Source: CAYZED01 sp964477445 (GTDB lineage: Bacteria; Bacillota; Clostridia; Lutisporales; Lutisporaceae). Taken from it: a stretch of 64,000 nt of DNA. This document shows, piece after piece, positions 42,537 through 52,330 of this stretch. The notes beneath the pieces are model-generated. The model was not told the DNA's origin. It did not search any database and saw only the letters and a list, made by a program, of their open reading frames with translations. Position 1 is the stretch's first letter. Every line of letters starts with the position of its first letter. The DNA is taken from NCBI GenBank assembly GCA_964477445.1, contig CAYZED010000007.1:61745-125744 (forward strand), written 5' to 3'. The position numbers were made by a program, and so were the translations under genes.

Positions 42537-45500
42537 TACGACACCCAAACCTTAATCATAGATAATAATCTATCTGTTTCAACAGGTTTTGTTAAATAGT
42601 CGCTAGCTCCGGCTTTAATACACTTTTCACGATCTTCACTCATCGCCTTGGCTGTCAACACTATAATTGGAACATTTCTGCCCTTAGAATTATTTCTAAT
42701 ACTTTTTATTGCTTCGAACCCATCAAGCTTTGGCATCATAATATCCATTAGAATAACGTCTATTTTATTCTCTTCAAATTTTTCAATTGCTTCAAATCCA
42801 TCTTTAGCTACCACTACTTTCATTCCATTTGATTCCAAAAGATGCATTATTGCAAATACATTTCTGCTGTCATCATCAGCAAGCAAAACGCTAATTCCTT
42901 CTAGAGAATATTTATCATTTTCTACCACGTTTTCATATTCTCTATATTCCAAATGCTTTTTTTGGACATCATATAAAAACAATGAAACTTCATCTATCAA
43001 TCTATCTTTAGATTTTGTGCTTTTTAAAATAATCGTCTCAGTATATTTATTGATTCCGTCAATCTCTTCAGCCTCAATATCTGCTTCAGTATAAATTATG
43101 ACTGGAATCATTATCTTTAGATTTTCTCTTAACTTTGTCATAAAGTCAATTCCGCTAGAATCCGGAAGTTTTATATCCAAAATTATACATCCGTAATTCT
43201 CATTTTCAAGTTCAATTAGGGCCTCTTTTTCCGTTAAGACTTTTGAAATCTGCAAATGACCAAGCTGTGATATTTTTTTAAAATCTTCATCTCCACACGC
43301 ACCAACAACTAATATTCTTTTTTCTCCCTTAATATCCGAATTTTCTATTTTTGATAATGTCTTGTATATGGACTTGATATCTACTGGTTTCTTTAAAAAA
43401 CCTATTATGTTCTTCGGTGCCTTAACTACCGTATCAACTTCAGATATTTTATCATTTCCTGATATTATGTGAATCGGAATATTTTTTGTGTTCTCATCTT
43501 CTGATAATAAACTCGCCAAAATCATGCCATCCATGTCGGGCAACCCAATATCCAATATAATTCCTATTAGTTTCTCGTTTTTCGCTAAAAGAATACCTTC
43601 TTTGCCAGAAAACGCCTTTATCGGGGTATAACCTTTTTCTTCTGCTAAATCAAATAATATCTGTGAAAAAGTAGGATCATCTTCAATAATTAATATCTTT
43701 TTCTCATCCTGTTTAGTTTCATTACTTTCTAAAATCTTTTCTGAATTTTTTTTGTCTTCTATAACTCCATTTAAAAATTCTGAATTATCAAACCTATTTA
43801 GAGCCTCAATTGCAGAAAGAATGTCCGATTTCGCAACTTCTTCCATCGGTTTCTTTGGCAATAACAACAAGAACTTGCTTCCATTGTTTATTTCGCTTTC
43901 AAGATAAATATTGCCCCCAAGTAGCTTTGATAGTTCTAGTGAAATAGTAAGCCCTAACCCTGTTCCTCCATATTGTCTGCTTGTAGTTCCATCTGATTGT
44001 TTAAATGCCTCAAAAACTTCCTTTTGTTTTTCTTTTGCTATCCCAATTCCAGTATCAATTACTTCTATTCCAACATAATTATCTTTGTCGATTTTTAGTT
44101 CTAACGATTCTTCAGGTGTGATATTCCTAAAAAGTAATTTAATTTTTCCTTTATGCGTGAATTTAATAGAATTTGATATTAAATTCTTCAAAATCTGATT
44201 TATCCTAAGCGAATCAGACATTATGTATTCTGGCATATCATTATCAATCAAAGCTTCGAATGCTAAGTCTTTTATTTCGACCATAGACTCAAACATATTC
44301 TTATTTTCGGATAAAAGCTCTTTTAAATATACCTTTTCATTATGAATGTGCAGTTTTCCTGCCTCGACCTTTGATAAGTCTAATACTCCATTTATTAGAG
44401 TAAGTAAGTCTTCACCAGAGGAATGTATCGTATTTGCAAATTCTTTTTCTTTTTCAGTTAGAGGTTCTTCTCCATCCTTACTAGAGAGCAGCTGAGATAA
44501 AACCAAAATGCTATTTAATGGTGTTCTTAATTCGTGTGACATATTCGCTAAGAATTCGGACTTATATTTGTTAGCTTTTTCAAGTGCTTCGGCTTTTTTT
44601 ATCATTTCTGCTTGAGTTATTATTAATGTACTATTTTTTTCATTTAAAACCCTTTTTTGTTCCTCTAACTGTTTTGTATGTGTCTCTAACTCTTCATTTG
44701 TTACGCGTAGCTCTTCTTGCTGAAGTTGTAATTTGTTTTCTGATTCCTTAAGTGCTTTCGCTTGTTCTTCTAATTCTTCATTGCTTTGGCGAAGTTCTTC
44801 CTGCTGTGTTTGAAGTTCATCCGATTTAAAAACCAATTCCACTTGCTGTGCTTCTAAAAGTGCATTTGCTTTTTGAGACTCTTCTAACAAATCATGAATC
44901 TTAGCGCTTTGAAGAGTTGAATTTATACTAACTGCTATAATATCTGCCGCTCTTTTTAAGAAAGAAAGCTTAGCTTCATCAAATAAATTAAACGATGATA
45001 ATTCAATGACTCCACACAGTTCTTGGTCATAAAGGAGCGGAAATGCAATTATATTAAGTGGTGCCTCGCTTATTATTCCTGTATTTATTAAGCCTTCGCT
45101 CCTATTAATTTTTGTTAGAATAATAGGCTTTTGTTCAATCGCTACTTGACCAACCAAACTCTCACCCATTTGTACATGATTTAATAAGCTTTGTCTTTCA
45201 GTAAATGCAAAAGAGGCAATTAAGTCAAGATTCTCTTTTTCATTATTAAATAAATAAAATGCTCCGTTTCCTGCCTCTGTGTATTGAGATAAGAAAGAAA
45301 TTGTCTTATTTGCAATTTCCTTAATGCCTTGACTCAAAGTTATTATTTCAGATAAATCATTTATGCCTTTTCTTGATTCAAACTGAAGTTTAAGTTTTTC
45401 TATAAGGATATTATAGAAATTTGAAACATCTACAATTTCATTTTTCCCAACAATTTTAGCTTTTATAAATTTATTATCATCTATGCTCTCGGACATACTA

Positions 45501-46174
45501 TCCTTTAAATCTTTAAGCGAATTTGTTATGTTTTTTACAATTATTAAAGAAAAAATAAATATAGCAAAAGATATTAAAATGCCAACAATAACAATACTAA
45601 TAAACGAGTCATTTTGTATGTTTTTTGCTTCAAGTTCAAGAGTTGTGGCCTTAGTCTGTGCATATTTTTGGATGCTATCTAGTTCAATCAACAGGCTAGC
45701 AACTTCATTTTTTTCGGTAATCGCAAAATATGACCTATTTTTTTCGCGATTTATTTCATCATAAATTTTATCAAATGTTCCATAGTTATTAACTATCCAC
45801 TTCTCAACATGAGCATTTACTTTTTTCGCAAGGTTTTGACCTGTTTCGCCAAGTATAAGGCTATTAATAGTAGATAAATTTAATCTAAGCTGATTCTCTA
45901 AACTTTCAACGTTTTTCTCGTGAATTAACCTATTTTTATTATTCTTATCAATAAAAGCTTCCTGATATGTCTTATAGATATTAAGAAGAATAATTTTGGA
46001 ATCAGCTGCAGTATTTGATACTACTAAAGGGTGGCTATTTATTGTGTTAATAACTACACCGATTCTATTTGTTACTAGAATAGACTGTATAGAAATTGTA
46101 ATTATTGAGATTAACACGACAACAATAATCAATGAAAATCGAGTTCGAATTTTTAAATTATTTAAAATACGCAT
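42536..46174 (-). CDS. Hybrid sensor histidine kinase with GAF, long coiled coil and three receiver domains
   Basis: About 1212 residues. Membrane segments near 12-33 and 195-217 flank an extracellular sensor of about 160 residues (CHASE3-like, helical). A HAMP-like stretch, a GAF domain (about 275-415) and a Gln/Glu-rich coiled coil (about 425-545) follow. HisKA has the phospho-His in NMSHELRTPLNS; HATPase has GTGLGLTISLELSK. Three receivers follow, with Asp in ILDIGLPDMDGM, ILDIKLPDSSGI and LMDIMMPKLDGF. ATG 46174 follows GGGGGT. Such kinases are often paired with CheR and CheB, as here, and the repeated glutamates of the coiled coil are candidate methylation sites. Confidence 0.93.
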   Translation of the reverse strand: MRILNNLKIRTRFSLIIVVVLISIITISIQSILVTNRIGVVINTINSHPLVVSNTAADSKIILLNIYKTYQEAFIDKNNKNRLIHEKNVESLENQLRLNLSTINSLILGETGQNLAKKVNAHVEKWIVNNYGTFDKIYDEINREKNRSYFAITEKNEVASLLIELDSIQKYAQTKATTLELEAKNIQNDSFISIVIVGILISFAIFIFSLIIVKNITNSLKDLKDSMSESIDDNKFIKAKIVGKNEIVDVSNFYNILIEKLKLQFESRKGINDLSEIITLSQGIKEIANKTISFLSQYTEAGNGAFYLFNNEKENLDLIASFAFTERQSLLNHVQMGESLVGQVAIEQKPIILTKINRSEGLINTGIISEAPLNIIAFPLLYDQELCGVIELSSFNLFDEAKLSFLKRAADIIAVSINSTLQSAKIHDLLEESQKANALLEAQQVELVFKSDELQTQQEELRQSNEELEEQAKALKESENKLQLQQEELRVTNEELETHTKQLEEQKRVLNEKNSTLIITQAEMIKKAEALEKANKYKSEFLANMSHELRTPLNSILVLSQLLSSKDGEEPLTEKEKEFANTIHSSGEDLLTLINGVLDLSKVEAGKLHIHNEKVYLKELLSENKNMFESMVEIKDLAFEALIDNDMPEYIMSDSLRINQILKNLISNSIKFTHKGKIKLLFRNITPEESLELKIDKDNYVGIEVIDTGIGIAKEKQKEVFEAFKQSDGTTSRQYGGTGLGLTISLELSKLLGGNIYLESEINNGSKFLLLLPKKPMEEVAKSDILSAIEALNRFDNSEFLNGVIEDKKNSEKILESNETKQDEKKILIIEDDPTFSQILFDLAEEKGYTPIKAFSGKEGILLAKNEKLIGIILDIGLPDMDGMILASLLSEDENTKNIPIHIISGNDKISEVDTVVKAPKNIIGFLKKPVDIKSIYKTLSKIENSDIKGEKRILVVGACGDEDFKKISQLGHLQISKVLTEKEALIELENENYGCIILDIKLPDSSGIDFMTKLRENLKIMIPVIIYTEADIEAEEIDGINKYTETIILKSTKSKDRLIDEVSLFLYDVQKKHLEYREYENVVENDKYSLEGISVLLADDDSRNVFAIMHLLESNGMKVVVAKDGFEAIEKFEENKIDVILMDIMMPKLDGFEAIKSIRNNSKGRNVPIIVLTAKAMSEDREKCIKAGASDYLTKPVETDRLLSMIKVWVS

Positions 46175-46331
46175 ATTTTCTACCCCCATACTTAATTATT
46201 AATCGAATTTGAAATGAAGAATATTGTTAAAAAATAGAAAATCAGCATATGATTAATACTATTTAATCTTATACTAATTTTATCACATAACTGCATTTTT
46301 ATCCGCGAAATTTTTATATAGTTAGATACAG

Positions 46332-46368
46332 TCAAACCCCATGAATAGCAACTACTCATAGGGTTTGA
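46332..46368 (-). terminator. Terminator after leuB
   Basis: TCAAACCCCATGA and TCATAGGGTTTGA form a 13-bp stem with one G-U-type mismatch and an 11-base loop, about 100 bases past leuB. Confidence 0.6.
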
Positions 46369-46427
46369 TTTTTACAATTTATTTTAGTATATGAACGTAT
46401 ATTTTTTTCGAATCGACTTCGCTGCAT

Positions 46428-46456
46428 TTACTTATTGGATAAATGTGGCGAAGCCG
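46428..46456 (-). repeat. Dispersed 29-bp repeat, copy 2
   Basis: Exact reverse complement of 18227-18255. Here it forms the right arm of an imperfect hairpin with TCGACTTCGCTGCATTT (46413-46429), as REP-like elements do. Confidence 0.85.
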
Positions 46457-46466
46457 ACTTCGTACT

Positions 46467-47534
46467 TTATATCGCTTCTGCTACTAGAGTACCCATTTCT
46501 TCGCAACCTATAACTCTATCAGTATTAAGACTTGCTATATCCCCTGTTCTGTAACCTTTATCTAAAACAGCATTAACTGCTTTTTCGATAGCATCAGCTT
46601 CTTCTATCATCCCAAAACTATACCTTAGCATCATTCCCACACTTAATATTGTTGCTAAAGGATTAGCTTTATCTTGACCCGCAATATCTGGTGCGGAGCC
46701 ATGTATTGGTTCATACAGACCACAAGTTCCATCTCCTAAACTGGCTGATGGAAGCATTCCTAGGCTTCCTGTGAGCATTGATGCCTCATCACTCAAAATA
46801 TCTCCAAATAGATTTTCAGTAACAATTGTATCAAATTGTCTAGGATTCCTAATCAACTGCATAGCTGCATTATCTACATACATAAAGCTTAATTCTACAT
46901 CTGGATATTCTGGCGCCATCGATGTAACGGTTTCTCTCCAAAGTCTTGAACTCTCCAAAACATTTGCCTTATCGACCAACATGAGCTTATTATTTCTTTT
47001 CTTTGCAGTTTCAAATCCAACTTTGGCGACTCTTCTTATTTCGGCTTTAGAGTAGATCATTAGATCCCAAGCTGTTTCATCTTCTCCCGCTCCTTTTCTA
47101 CCCTTTTCGCCAAAATATGCTCCACCAGTTAGTTCTCTTACTACCATTATATCTAATCCATCGCCAAGAACCTCAGGTTTAAGTGTTGAAGCATTTTTTA
47201 ATTGGGAAAATACTACTGCTGGTCTAAGGTTAGCAAAAACATTCATTGCTTTTCTTAATCCCAATAGTCCCATCTCAGGTCTCTGGCTTCCAGGGAGTCC
47301 ATCCCATTTTGGCCCGCCTATAGCGCCAAGAAGTACTGCATCACTTGCTAAACAAACGTCAATCGTATTCTGTGGCAAAGGTGTTCCAAATTCATCTATA
47401 GCACTTCCACCTAGTTTTACTTCCTCAAATGAAAATGAAACATTATATTTTTTTGAAATTGCATTTAGTACTTTTTTTGCCTGAGTTATTACCTCAGGTC
47501 CAATCCCATCACCAGGAATTACTGCTATTTTCAT
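46467..47534 (-). CDS. leuB: 3-isopropylmalate dehydrogenase
   Basis: The 355-residue NAD-dependent enzyme begins MKIAVIPGDGIGPEV and has VRELTGGAYFGEKG (about 132-145) and the metal-binding NLFGDILSDEASMLTGSLG (about 241-259). It oxidises and decarboxylates 3-isopropylmalate to 2-oxoisocaproate in leucine synthesis. Its start overlaps the leuD stop by four bases (ATGA). It is the last gene of ilvC-leuA-leuC-leuD-leuB. Confidence 0.97.
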   Translation of the reverse strand: MKIAVIPGDGIGPEVITQAKKVLNAISKKYNVSFSFEEVKLGGSAIDEFGTPLPQNTIDVCLASDAVLLGAIGGPKWDGLPGSQRPEMGLLGLRKAMNVFANLRPAVVFSQLKNASTLKPEVLGDGLDIMVVRELTGGAYFGEKGRKGAGEDETAWDLMIYSKAEIRRVAKVGFETAKKRNNKLMLVDKANVLESSRLWRETVTSMAPEYPDVELSFMYVDNAAMQLIRNPRQFDTIVTENLFGDILSDEASMLTGSLGMLPSASLGDGTCGLYEPIHGSAPDIAGQDKANPLATILSVGMMLRYSFGMIEEADAIEKAVNAVLDKGYRTGDIASLNTDRVIGCEEMGTLVAEAI

Positions 47535-48031
47535 TGTTTCCCTCCAGCTATTTTTTCTTTGCTAAAGTTTATCAGCCCATCTTTTTCCATGATTTTTCTC
47601 ATGAATTCAGGAAATGCGGTTGCTGAGTAAATTTCTGATTTAGTAATGTTATTTATTATACCTTTTTCTAAATCAATCGAGATCTCATCTCCCTCTTGAA
47701 TTTTCTCCGCCGCTTCCTTACATTCAAGAATCGGCAATCCAATATTTATTGAGTTGCGATAAAATATTCTCGCAAAAGTTTCAGCAATAATACATGAAAT
47801 GCCTGAATCTTTAATTACTTGTGGTGCATGCTCTCTTGAGGACCCACATCCAAAATTCTTACCAGCAACCATAATATCTCCTACTTTAACTTTTGAGACA
47901 AACATTTTGTCCAGATCTTCCATACAGTGAGAAGCTAATTCTTTTCTGTCTTGAATATTAAGATATCTTGCAGGAATTATTACATCTGTGTCAACATTAT
48001 CTCCGTATTTAATAACTCTACCTTTAATCAT
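47531..48031 (-). CDS. leuD: 3-isopropylmalate dehydratase small subunit
   Basis: The 166-residue protein has YGDNVDTDVIIPARYL (about 8-23) and GKNFGCGSSREHAP (about 57-70), the swivel-domain signatures of archaeal-type LeuD. With LeuC it isomerises 2-isopropylmalate to 3-isopropylmalate. The ATGA overlaps with leuC and leuB indicate translational coupling. Confidence 0.97.
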   Translation of the reverse strand: MIKGRVIKYGDNVDTDVIIPARYLNIQDRKELASHCMEDLDKMFVSKVKVGDIMVAGKNFGCGSSREHAPQVIKDSGISCIIAETFARIFYRNSINIGLPILECKEAAEKIQEGDEISIDLEKGIINNITKSEIYSATAFPEFMRKIMEKDGLINFSKEKIAGGKQ

Positions 48032-49293
48032 ATCATTACCTCCTCTGGCGACGCGATTCTACCAAGTATAGCTGAAGCCGCTGCAACTGCCGGACTTGCC
48101 AGATAAACTTCGCTTTCTGGATGTCCCATTCTACCCACAAAATTTCTATTAGTCGTGGCTATAGCTCTTTCACCCTTTGCAAGAACTCCCATATGCCCAC
48201 CAAGGCATGGTCCACAAGTTGGCGTACTGACTGCAGCGCCAGCCTCAATGAAGATTTCCATCAATCCTTCTTTTACACACTGAAGCCAAATGTTTTGAGT
48301 TGCAGGGAATATTATAAGTCTAACATCAGGATGAACTTTTTTACCCTTGAGTACTTCTGCTGCTGCCCTCATATCATCTATTCTTCCATTAGTACATGAT
48401 CCAATTACAGATTGGTCTATTTTGACGTCTCCAACATTATCAATTGTTCTAGTGTTATCTGGTAAATGAGGAAAAGAAACTGTAGGTTTAAGTTCCGCTA
48501 AATTAATTTCTATCGTTCTTGAATAAACTGCTTCTGCGTCTGCTTCGTAAGCTATCCAATCTTTTTTTGAGTGAGCATTAATATAAGCAATCGTTTTTTC
48601 ATCAACAGGAAAAATCCCATTTTTTGCTCCAGCTTCAATCGCCATATTTGCTATCGTAAATCTGTCATCCATAGTTAAATTAGCTATTCCATCACCAACA
48701 AATTCCATCGACTGATAGAGCGCGCCGTCAACTCCTATCATACCAATGATATGTAAGATCAAATCTTTTCCTGAGACCCATTTATTCATTTTTCCTTTAA
48801 TCACAAATTTAATAGCTTCTGGTACTTTAAACCATGCTTCACCAGTTGCCATTCCGACTGCCATATCTGTGCTTCCTATTCCTGTTGAGAAAGCTCCAAG
48901 TGCACCATAAGTGCAGGTGTGCGAGTCAGCACCAATAACTACGTCTCCTGCCACCACAAGTCCAACTTCTGGTAAAAGTGCATGTTCGATGCCCATTCTT
49001 CCTATTTCGAAATAATTCTCTATTTCCATTTCTTTTACAAACTCGCGAACTGTTTTACATTGCTCTGCTGATTTGATGTCTTTATTTGGTGTAAAATGAT
49101 CCGGTACTATAGCAACTTTCTTTTTATCAAAAACACAGCTGCATCCAGTTCTCTCAAATTCCCTTATAGCTACTGGAGTCGTAATATCATTTCCAAGTAC
49201 AATATCCAATTTGGCATTTATCAAATCGCCGGCTTTCACTTCTGATAGTCCAGCATGTGCCGCCAAAATTTTTTGAGTCATTGTCATTCCCAT
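48028..49293 (-). CDS. leuC: 3-isopropylmalate dehydratase large subunit
   Basis: The 421-residue aconitase-family protein carries cluster-binding cysteines in VIGSCTNGRIDD (about 299-310) and STPTCGPCLGGHMG (about 357-370), plus DSHTCTYGALGAF (about 126-138). The short 420-residue form is the one paired with a separate LeuD. The predicted start MGMTMTQK could begin at the first or second Met; an AGGAG site lies 11 bases before the first. Confidence 0.97.
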   Translation of the reverse strand: MGMTMTQKILAAHAGLSEVKAGDLINAKLDIVLGNDITTPVAIREFERTGCSCVFDKKKVAIVPDHFTPNKDIKSAEQCKTVREFVKEMEIENYFEIGRMGIEHALLPEVGLVVAGDVVIGADSHTCTYGALGAFSTGIGSTDMAVGMATGEAWFKVPEAIKFVIKGKMNKWVSGKDLILHIIGMIGVDGALYQSMEFVGDGIANLTMDDRFTIANMAIEAGAKNGIFPVDEKTIAYINAHSKKDWIAYEADAEAVYSRTIEINLAELKPTVSFPHLPDNTRTIDNVGDVKIDQSVIGSCTNGRIDDMRAAAEVLKGKKVHPDVRLIIFPATQNIWLQCVKEGLMEIFIEAGAAVSTPTCGPCLGGHMGVLAKGERAIATTNRNFVGRMGHPESEVYLASPAVAAASAILGRIASPEEVMI

Positions 49294-49359
49294 TTGTTTT
49301 TCATCTCCTGTCTTAAATACTATAAGCGACGATGCGCTTTATTTTTAGTTTAGGGTTAT

Positions 49360-49396
49360 ATTCTGGGCTTCAAATTCTAAGTCTTAATTCTAAGCT
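49360..49396. repeat. Imperfect 13-bp tandem repeat at the leuA stop codon
   Basis: AATTCTAAG occurs at 49373-49381 and 49386-49394, and ATTCTGGGC at 49360-49368. The minus-strand reading starts within the leuA stop codon, as in the other post-stop repeats. Confidence 0.65.
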
Positions 49397-50922
49397 TCTT
49401 TTACTTCCACATCATGTTCCCAAACATTATTCAAAGCATCTATGTAAGCTCGCGCGCTTGCTTCAATAATATCGGTGGAAACACCATGTCCGACATAAAT
49501 TCTATCGTTTTTCTTAAGCTTAACTGTCGCTTCACCTAAAGCATCTCTACCTTCGGTAATCGCTCTTATAAAATAATCTTCCAAAGTTGATTTGTTACCA
49601 GTAACTCTATCTATTGCTTTAAAAGTAGCGTCTACAGGTCCATCTCCAACTGCAGCTTCTTCATGAGTCTTCCCATTTTTGTTTACTTTAACAGTCGACG
49701 TTGCTGTTATACTGCTACCCGCAAAAACTTGAAAATGCTCTAATTTAAACACTTCAGTCAATCTCTTAGATTTTTCTTCAGATAAGAGTGCTTCAATATC
49801 TTTATCAGATACTATTTTCTTTTTATCTGAAAGGTTTTTAAATTTCTCAAAAGCCGCGTTAATTGATTCTTGTGATAAATTTTTGTATCCTAATTCATTT
49901 AATTTATCTTCAAATGCATGTCTTCCAGAATGCTTTCCTAATACCATTTTATTAGTATTCAAGCCGATTGACTCAGGTGTCATTATTTCATAGGTTTCTC
50001 TGTTTGCTAAAATCCCATGTTGATGAATACCCGATTCGTGAGCAAATGCATTTGCTCCAACTATAGCTTTATTTGGTTGAATATTTACACCAGTCAAATA
50101 ACTCACCATCATGCTGGTTCTATGAATTTTGTCCGTAGAAATATTGTTTGATAATTTGTACAAATCAGCTCTTGTTCTTAGTGCCATAACCACTTCTTCA
50201 AGTGCTGCGTTTCCTGCTCTTTCACCAAGGCCATTGATCGTACATTCAACTTGCCCAGCTCCAGCTTCTAGTGCTGCAAGTGAATTTGCAACAGCCAACC
50301 CAAGATCATTGTGGCAATGTGTGCTTATTATAGCTTTATCAATATTTCTTACGTTTTCTCTAATCCCTTTAACAAGATTATACATTTCAATTGGAGTTTT
50401 ATATCCGACTGTATCAGGAATATTCAAAATTGTTGCCCCAGCGTCTATTACTCCCTCAAGAACTTTGTATAAGAACTCAGGTCTTGTTCTGGAAGCATCT
50501 TCAGGCGAAAACTCAATTTCTGGGCAAAGATTTCTGGCATATTTGACCATTTCTATTGCTCTTGCGAGAACTTCTTCCGGTGTCATTTTTAGTTTATATT
50601 CCATGTGAATATCTGAAGTTGCTAAGAAAGTATGAATTCTGGGTCTTTGGGCATGTTTAAGTGCTTCCCAAGCAGTGTCTATGTCGTTTTTAACAGCTCG
50701 TGCTAAACCTGCCACAGTAGTATTTTTTATCATTTTTGCTATAGCTTCTACTCCCTCAAAGTCGCCTTTGCTGGCAACAGGAAAACCAGCTTCCATGATA
50801 TCTACGCCTAGTTCTTCTAACTGCTTAGCTATTTCCAGTTTTTCACCCTTATTTAAACTACATCCCGGTGCCTGTTCCCCATCCCTTAAAGTTGTGTCAA
50901 ATATGTATATCTTTCTACTCAT
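49390..50922 (-). CDS. leuA: 2-isopropylmalate synthase
   Basis: The 510-residue enzyme starts with FDTTLRDGEQAPGCSLN (about 8-24), has the metal-binding HCHNDLGLAVANSLAALEAG (about 201-220) and GLGERAGNAALEEVVMAL. A C-terminal allosteric domain (about 390-510) binds leucine for feedback inhibition. It condenses acetyl-CoA with 2-oxoisovalerate. It lies 41 bases downstream of ilvC in the same operon, with AGGAGG upstream. Confidence 0.97.
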   Translation of the reverse strand: MSRKIYIFDTTLRDGEQAPGCSLNKGEKLEIAKQLEELGVDIMEAGFPVASKGDFEGVEAIAKMIKNTTVAGLARAVKNDIDTAWEALKHAQRPRIHTFLATSDIHMEYKLKMTPEEVLARAIEMVKYARNLCPEIEFSPEDASRTRPEFLYKVLEGVIDAGATILNIPDTVGYKTPIEMYNLVKGIRENVRNIDKAIISTHCHNDLGLAVANSLAALEAGAGQVECTINGLGERAGNAALEEVVMALRTRADLYKLSNNISTDKIHRTSMMVSYLTGVNIQPNKAIVGANAFAHESGIHQHGILANRETYEIMTPESIGLNTNKMVLGKHSGRHAFEDKLNELGYKNLSQESINAAFEKFKNLSDKKKIVSDKDIEALLSEEKSKRLTEVFKLEHFQVFAGSSITATSTVKVNKNGKTHEEAAVGDGPVDATFKAIDRVTGNKSTLEDYFIRAITEGRDALGEATVKLKKNDRIYVGHGVSTDIIEASARAYIDALNNVWEHDVEVKEA

Positions 50923-50963
50923 TGTTTTTCCTCCTAATTTTGCCTCCAGAAGAACCTCCGGAG

Positions 50964-51968
50964 TTATTTCGTTTTCTTAATCCAAGACATCATGCCTCTT
51001 AATTCTTCGCCGACCTTTTCAATCTGATGATCCTTTTCAATTCTTCTTTTGCTGTTAAAATGTGGTCTTCCAGCTTGGTTCTCGAGAATCCAATCCTTAG
51101 CAAAAGTTCCATCCTGAATTTCTGTAAGAACTTTTTTCATTTCGGCTCTTGTGTCATCAGTAATTATTCTCGAACCAGTTTTATAATCACCATATTCAGC
51201 TGTATCACTAATTGAGTATCTCATGTAGCTGAGTCCACCTTGATTTATAAGGTCAACAATAAGCTTCATTTCATGTAAGCACTCGAAGTATGCACTTTCA
51301 GGAGCATATCCAGCTTCAACTAAAGTTTCAAAGCCAGCCTTTATAAGTTCAGTTACACCACCACAAAGTACTGCTTGTTCACCAAAAAGATCTGTTTCAG
51401 TTTCTTCTTTAAATGTTGTTTCTAGTATTCCAGCTCTAGCTCCACCAATTCCCCAAGCATAAGCCAAACCTAATTCTTTAGCATTTCCTGTAGCGTTTTG
51501 ATGAACTGCGATAAGACATGGAACGCCTTTACCTTCAACATATTGACTTCTTACTGTATGTCCAGGGCCTTTTGGTGCAATCATGAATACATCAATATCT
51601 TCTGGTGGTTGAATCTGTCCATAATGAATATTGAAACCATGAGCGAACATTAGTGACATTCCAGGTCTTAGATTCGGTCCAACTGATTCTTTGTAAACTC
51701 TTGCTTGTGTTTCATCCGGAAGAAGAATCATAACTATGTCTGCGGCTTTAACAGCATCTGCAGCTTCCATTACCTTAAGCCCTTCATTTTCTGCTTTTGC
51801 CCAGCTTTTGCTTCCTTGGTAAAGTCCAACTATAACATTTACTCCGCTTTCATGAAGATTAAGTGCATGTGCATGTCCCTGACTTCCGTAACCAAGTATT
51901 GCTATTGTTTTCCCTGTGAGAAGTTCCTTGTTTGTGTCTTTTTCATAAAAAAGTATTGCTTTTTCCAT
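50964..51968 (-). CDS. ilvC: Ketol-acid reductoisomerase
   Basis: About 334 residues. The Rossmann motif is AILGYGSQGHAHALNLHESG; the metal-binding KARI domain has ETDLFGEQAVLCGG (about 190-203) and ESAYFECLHEMKLIVDLI. It converts acetolactate and acetohydroxybutyrate to the dihydroxy acids. GGAGG sets the start at ATG 51968, not the longer MEERK reading. It is first in the ilvC-leuACDB operon, preceded by a T-box and leader peptide. Confidence 0.97.
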   Translation of the reverse strand: MEKAILFYEKDTNKELLTGKTIAILGYGSQGHAHALNLHESGVNVIVGLYQGSKSWAKAENEGLKVMEAADAVKAADIVMILLPDETQARVYKESVGPNLRPGMSLMFAHGFNIHYGQIQPPEDIDVFMIAPKGPGHTVRSQYVEGKGVPCLIAVHQNATGNAKELGLAYAWGIGGARAGILETTFKEETETDLFGEQAVLCGGVTELIKAGFETLVEAGYAPESAYFECLHEMKLIVDLINQGGLSYMRYSISDTAEYGDYKTGSRIITDDTRAEMKKVLTEIQDGTFAKDWILENQAGRPHFNSKRRIEKDHQIEKVGEELRGMMSWIKKTK

Positions 51969-52110
51969 TTTTCTTTCCTCCATTTAATTATGTTTTTTAT
52001 TTTCAAGTTCAGGAAAATACGAATTTTTGATTCAACATAAAGTGTTTCCGAACTATGAATTGCTAATTACCTATTCCGCTAATTTGTCTTTCTTAATGAC
52101 AAAATAAAAT

Positions 52111-52330
52111 AAAAAAGCGGAGTCCACTCCCAATCTCTTGGGGCGAAATCCGCGGTACCACCCATATTTATAACTTCATTCAGATAACGGTCTGTTCCGT
52201 ATGTGCCTACTATCATTTCAACACTCTGCTCCGAGATGACTTCGAACTCCTACGCTTAGGGGTTCTCAGCTTATCCCCTTCTCTGTACTGCTTCAGACAT
52301 TCTACTGTTTCTCATCATCGCATTTAAAAT
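52111..52330 (-). promoter_or_regulatory. T-box riboswitch upstream of ilvC-leuACDB
   Basis: On the minus strand: AGTA near 52304-52311, ACAGAGAAGGGG and GCTGAGAACCCC (Stem I), a putative specifier region with GTC then ATC (52235-52240) before TCGGAGC, the T-box GGGTGGTACCGCGG (52150-52163), and a terminator stem-loop at 52111-52153 with GCGGA/TCCGC closing base pairs and a U run. Ile or Val tRNA is the likely ligand. The layout closely matches the ilvB leader. The 5' part overlaps the 78-codon leader ORF. Confidence 0.92.
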
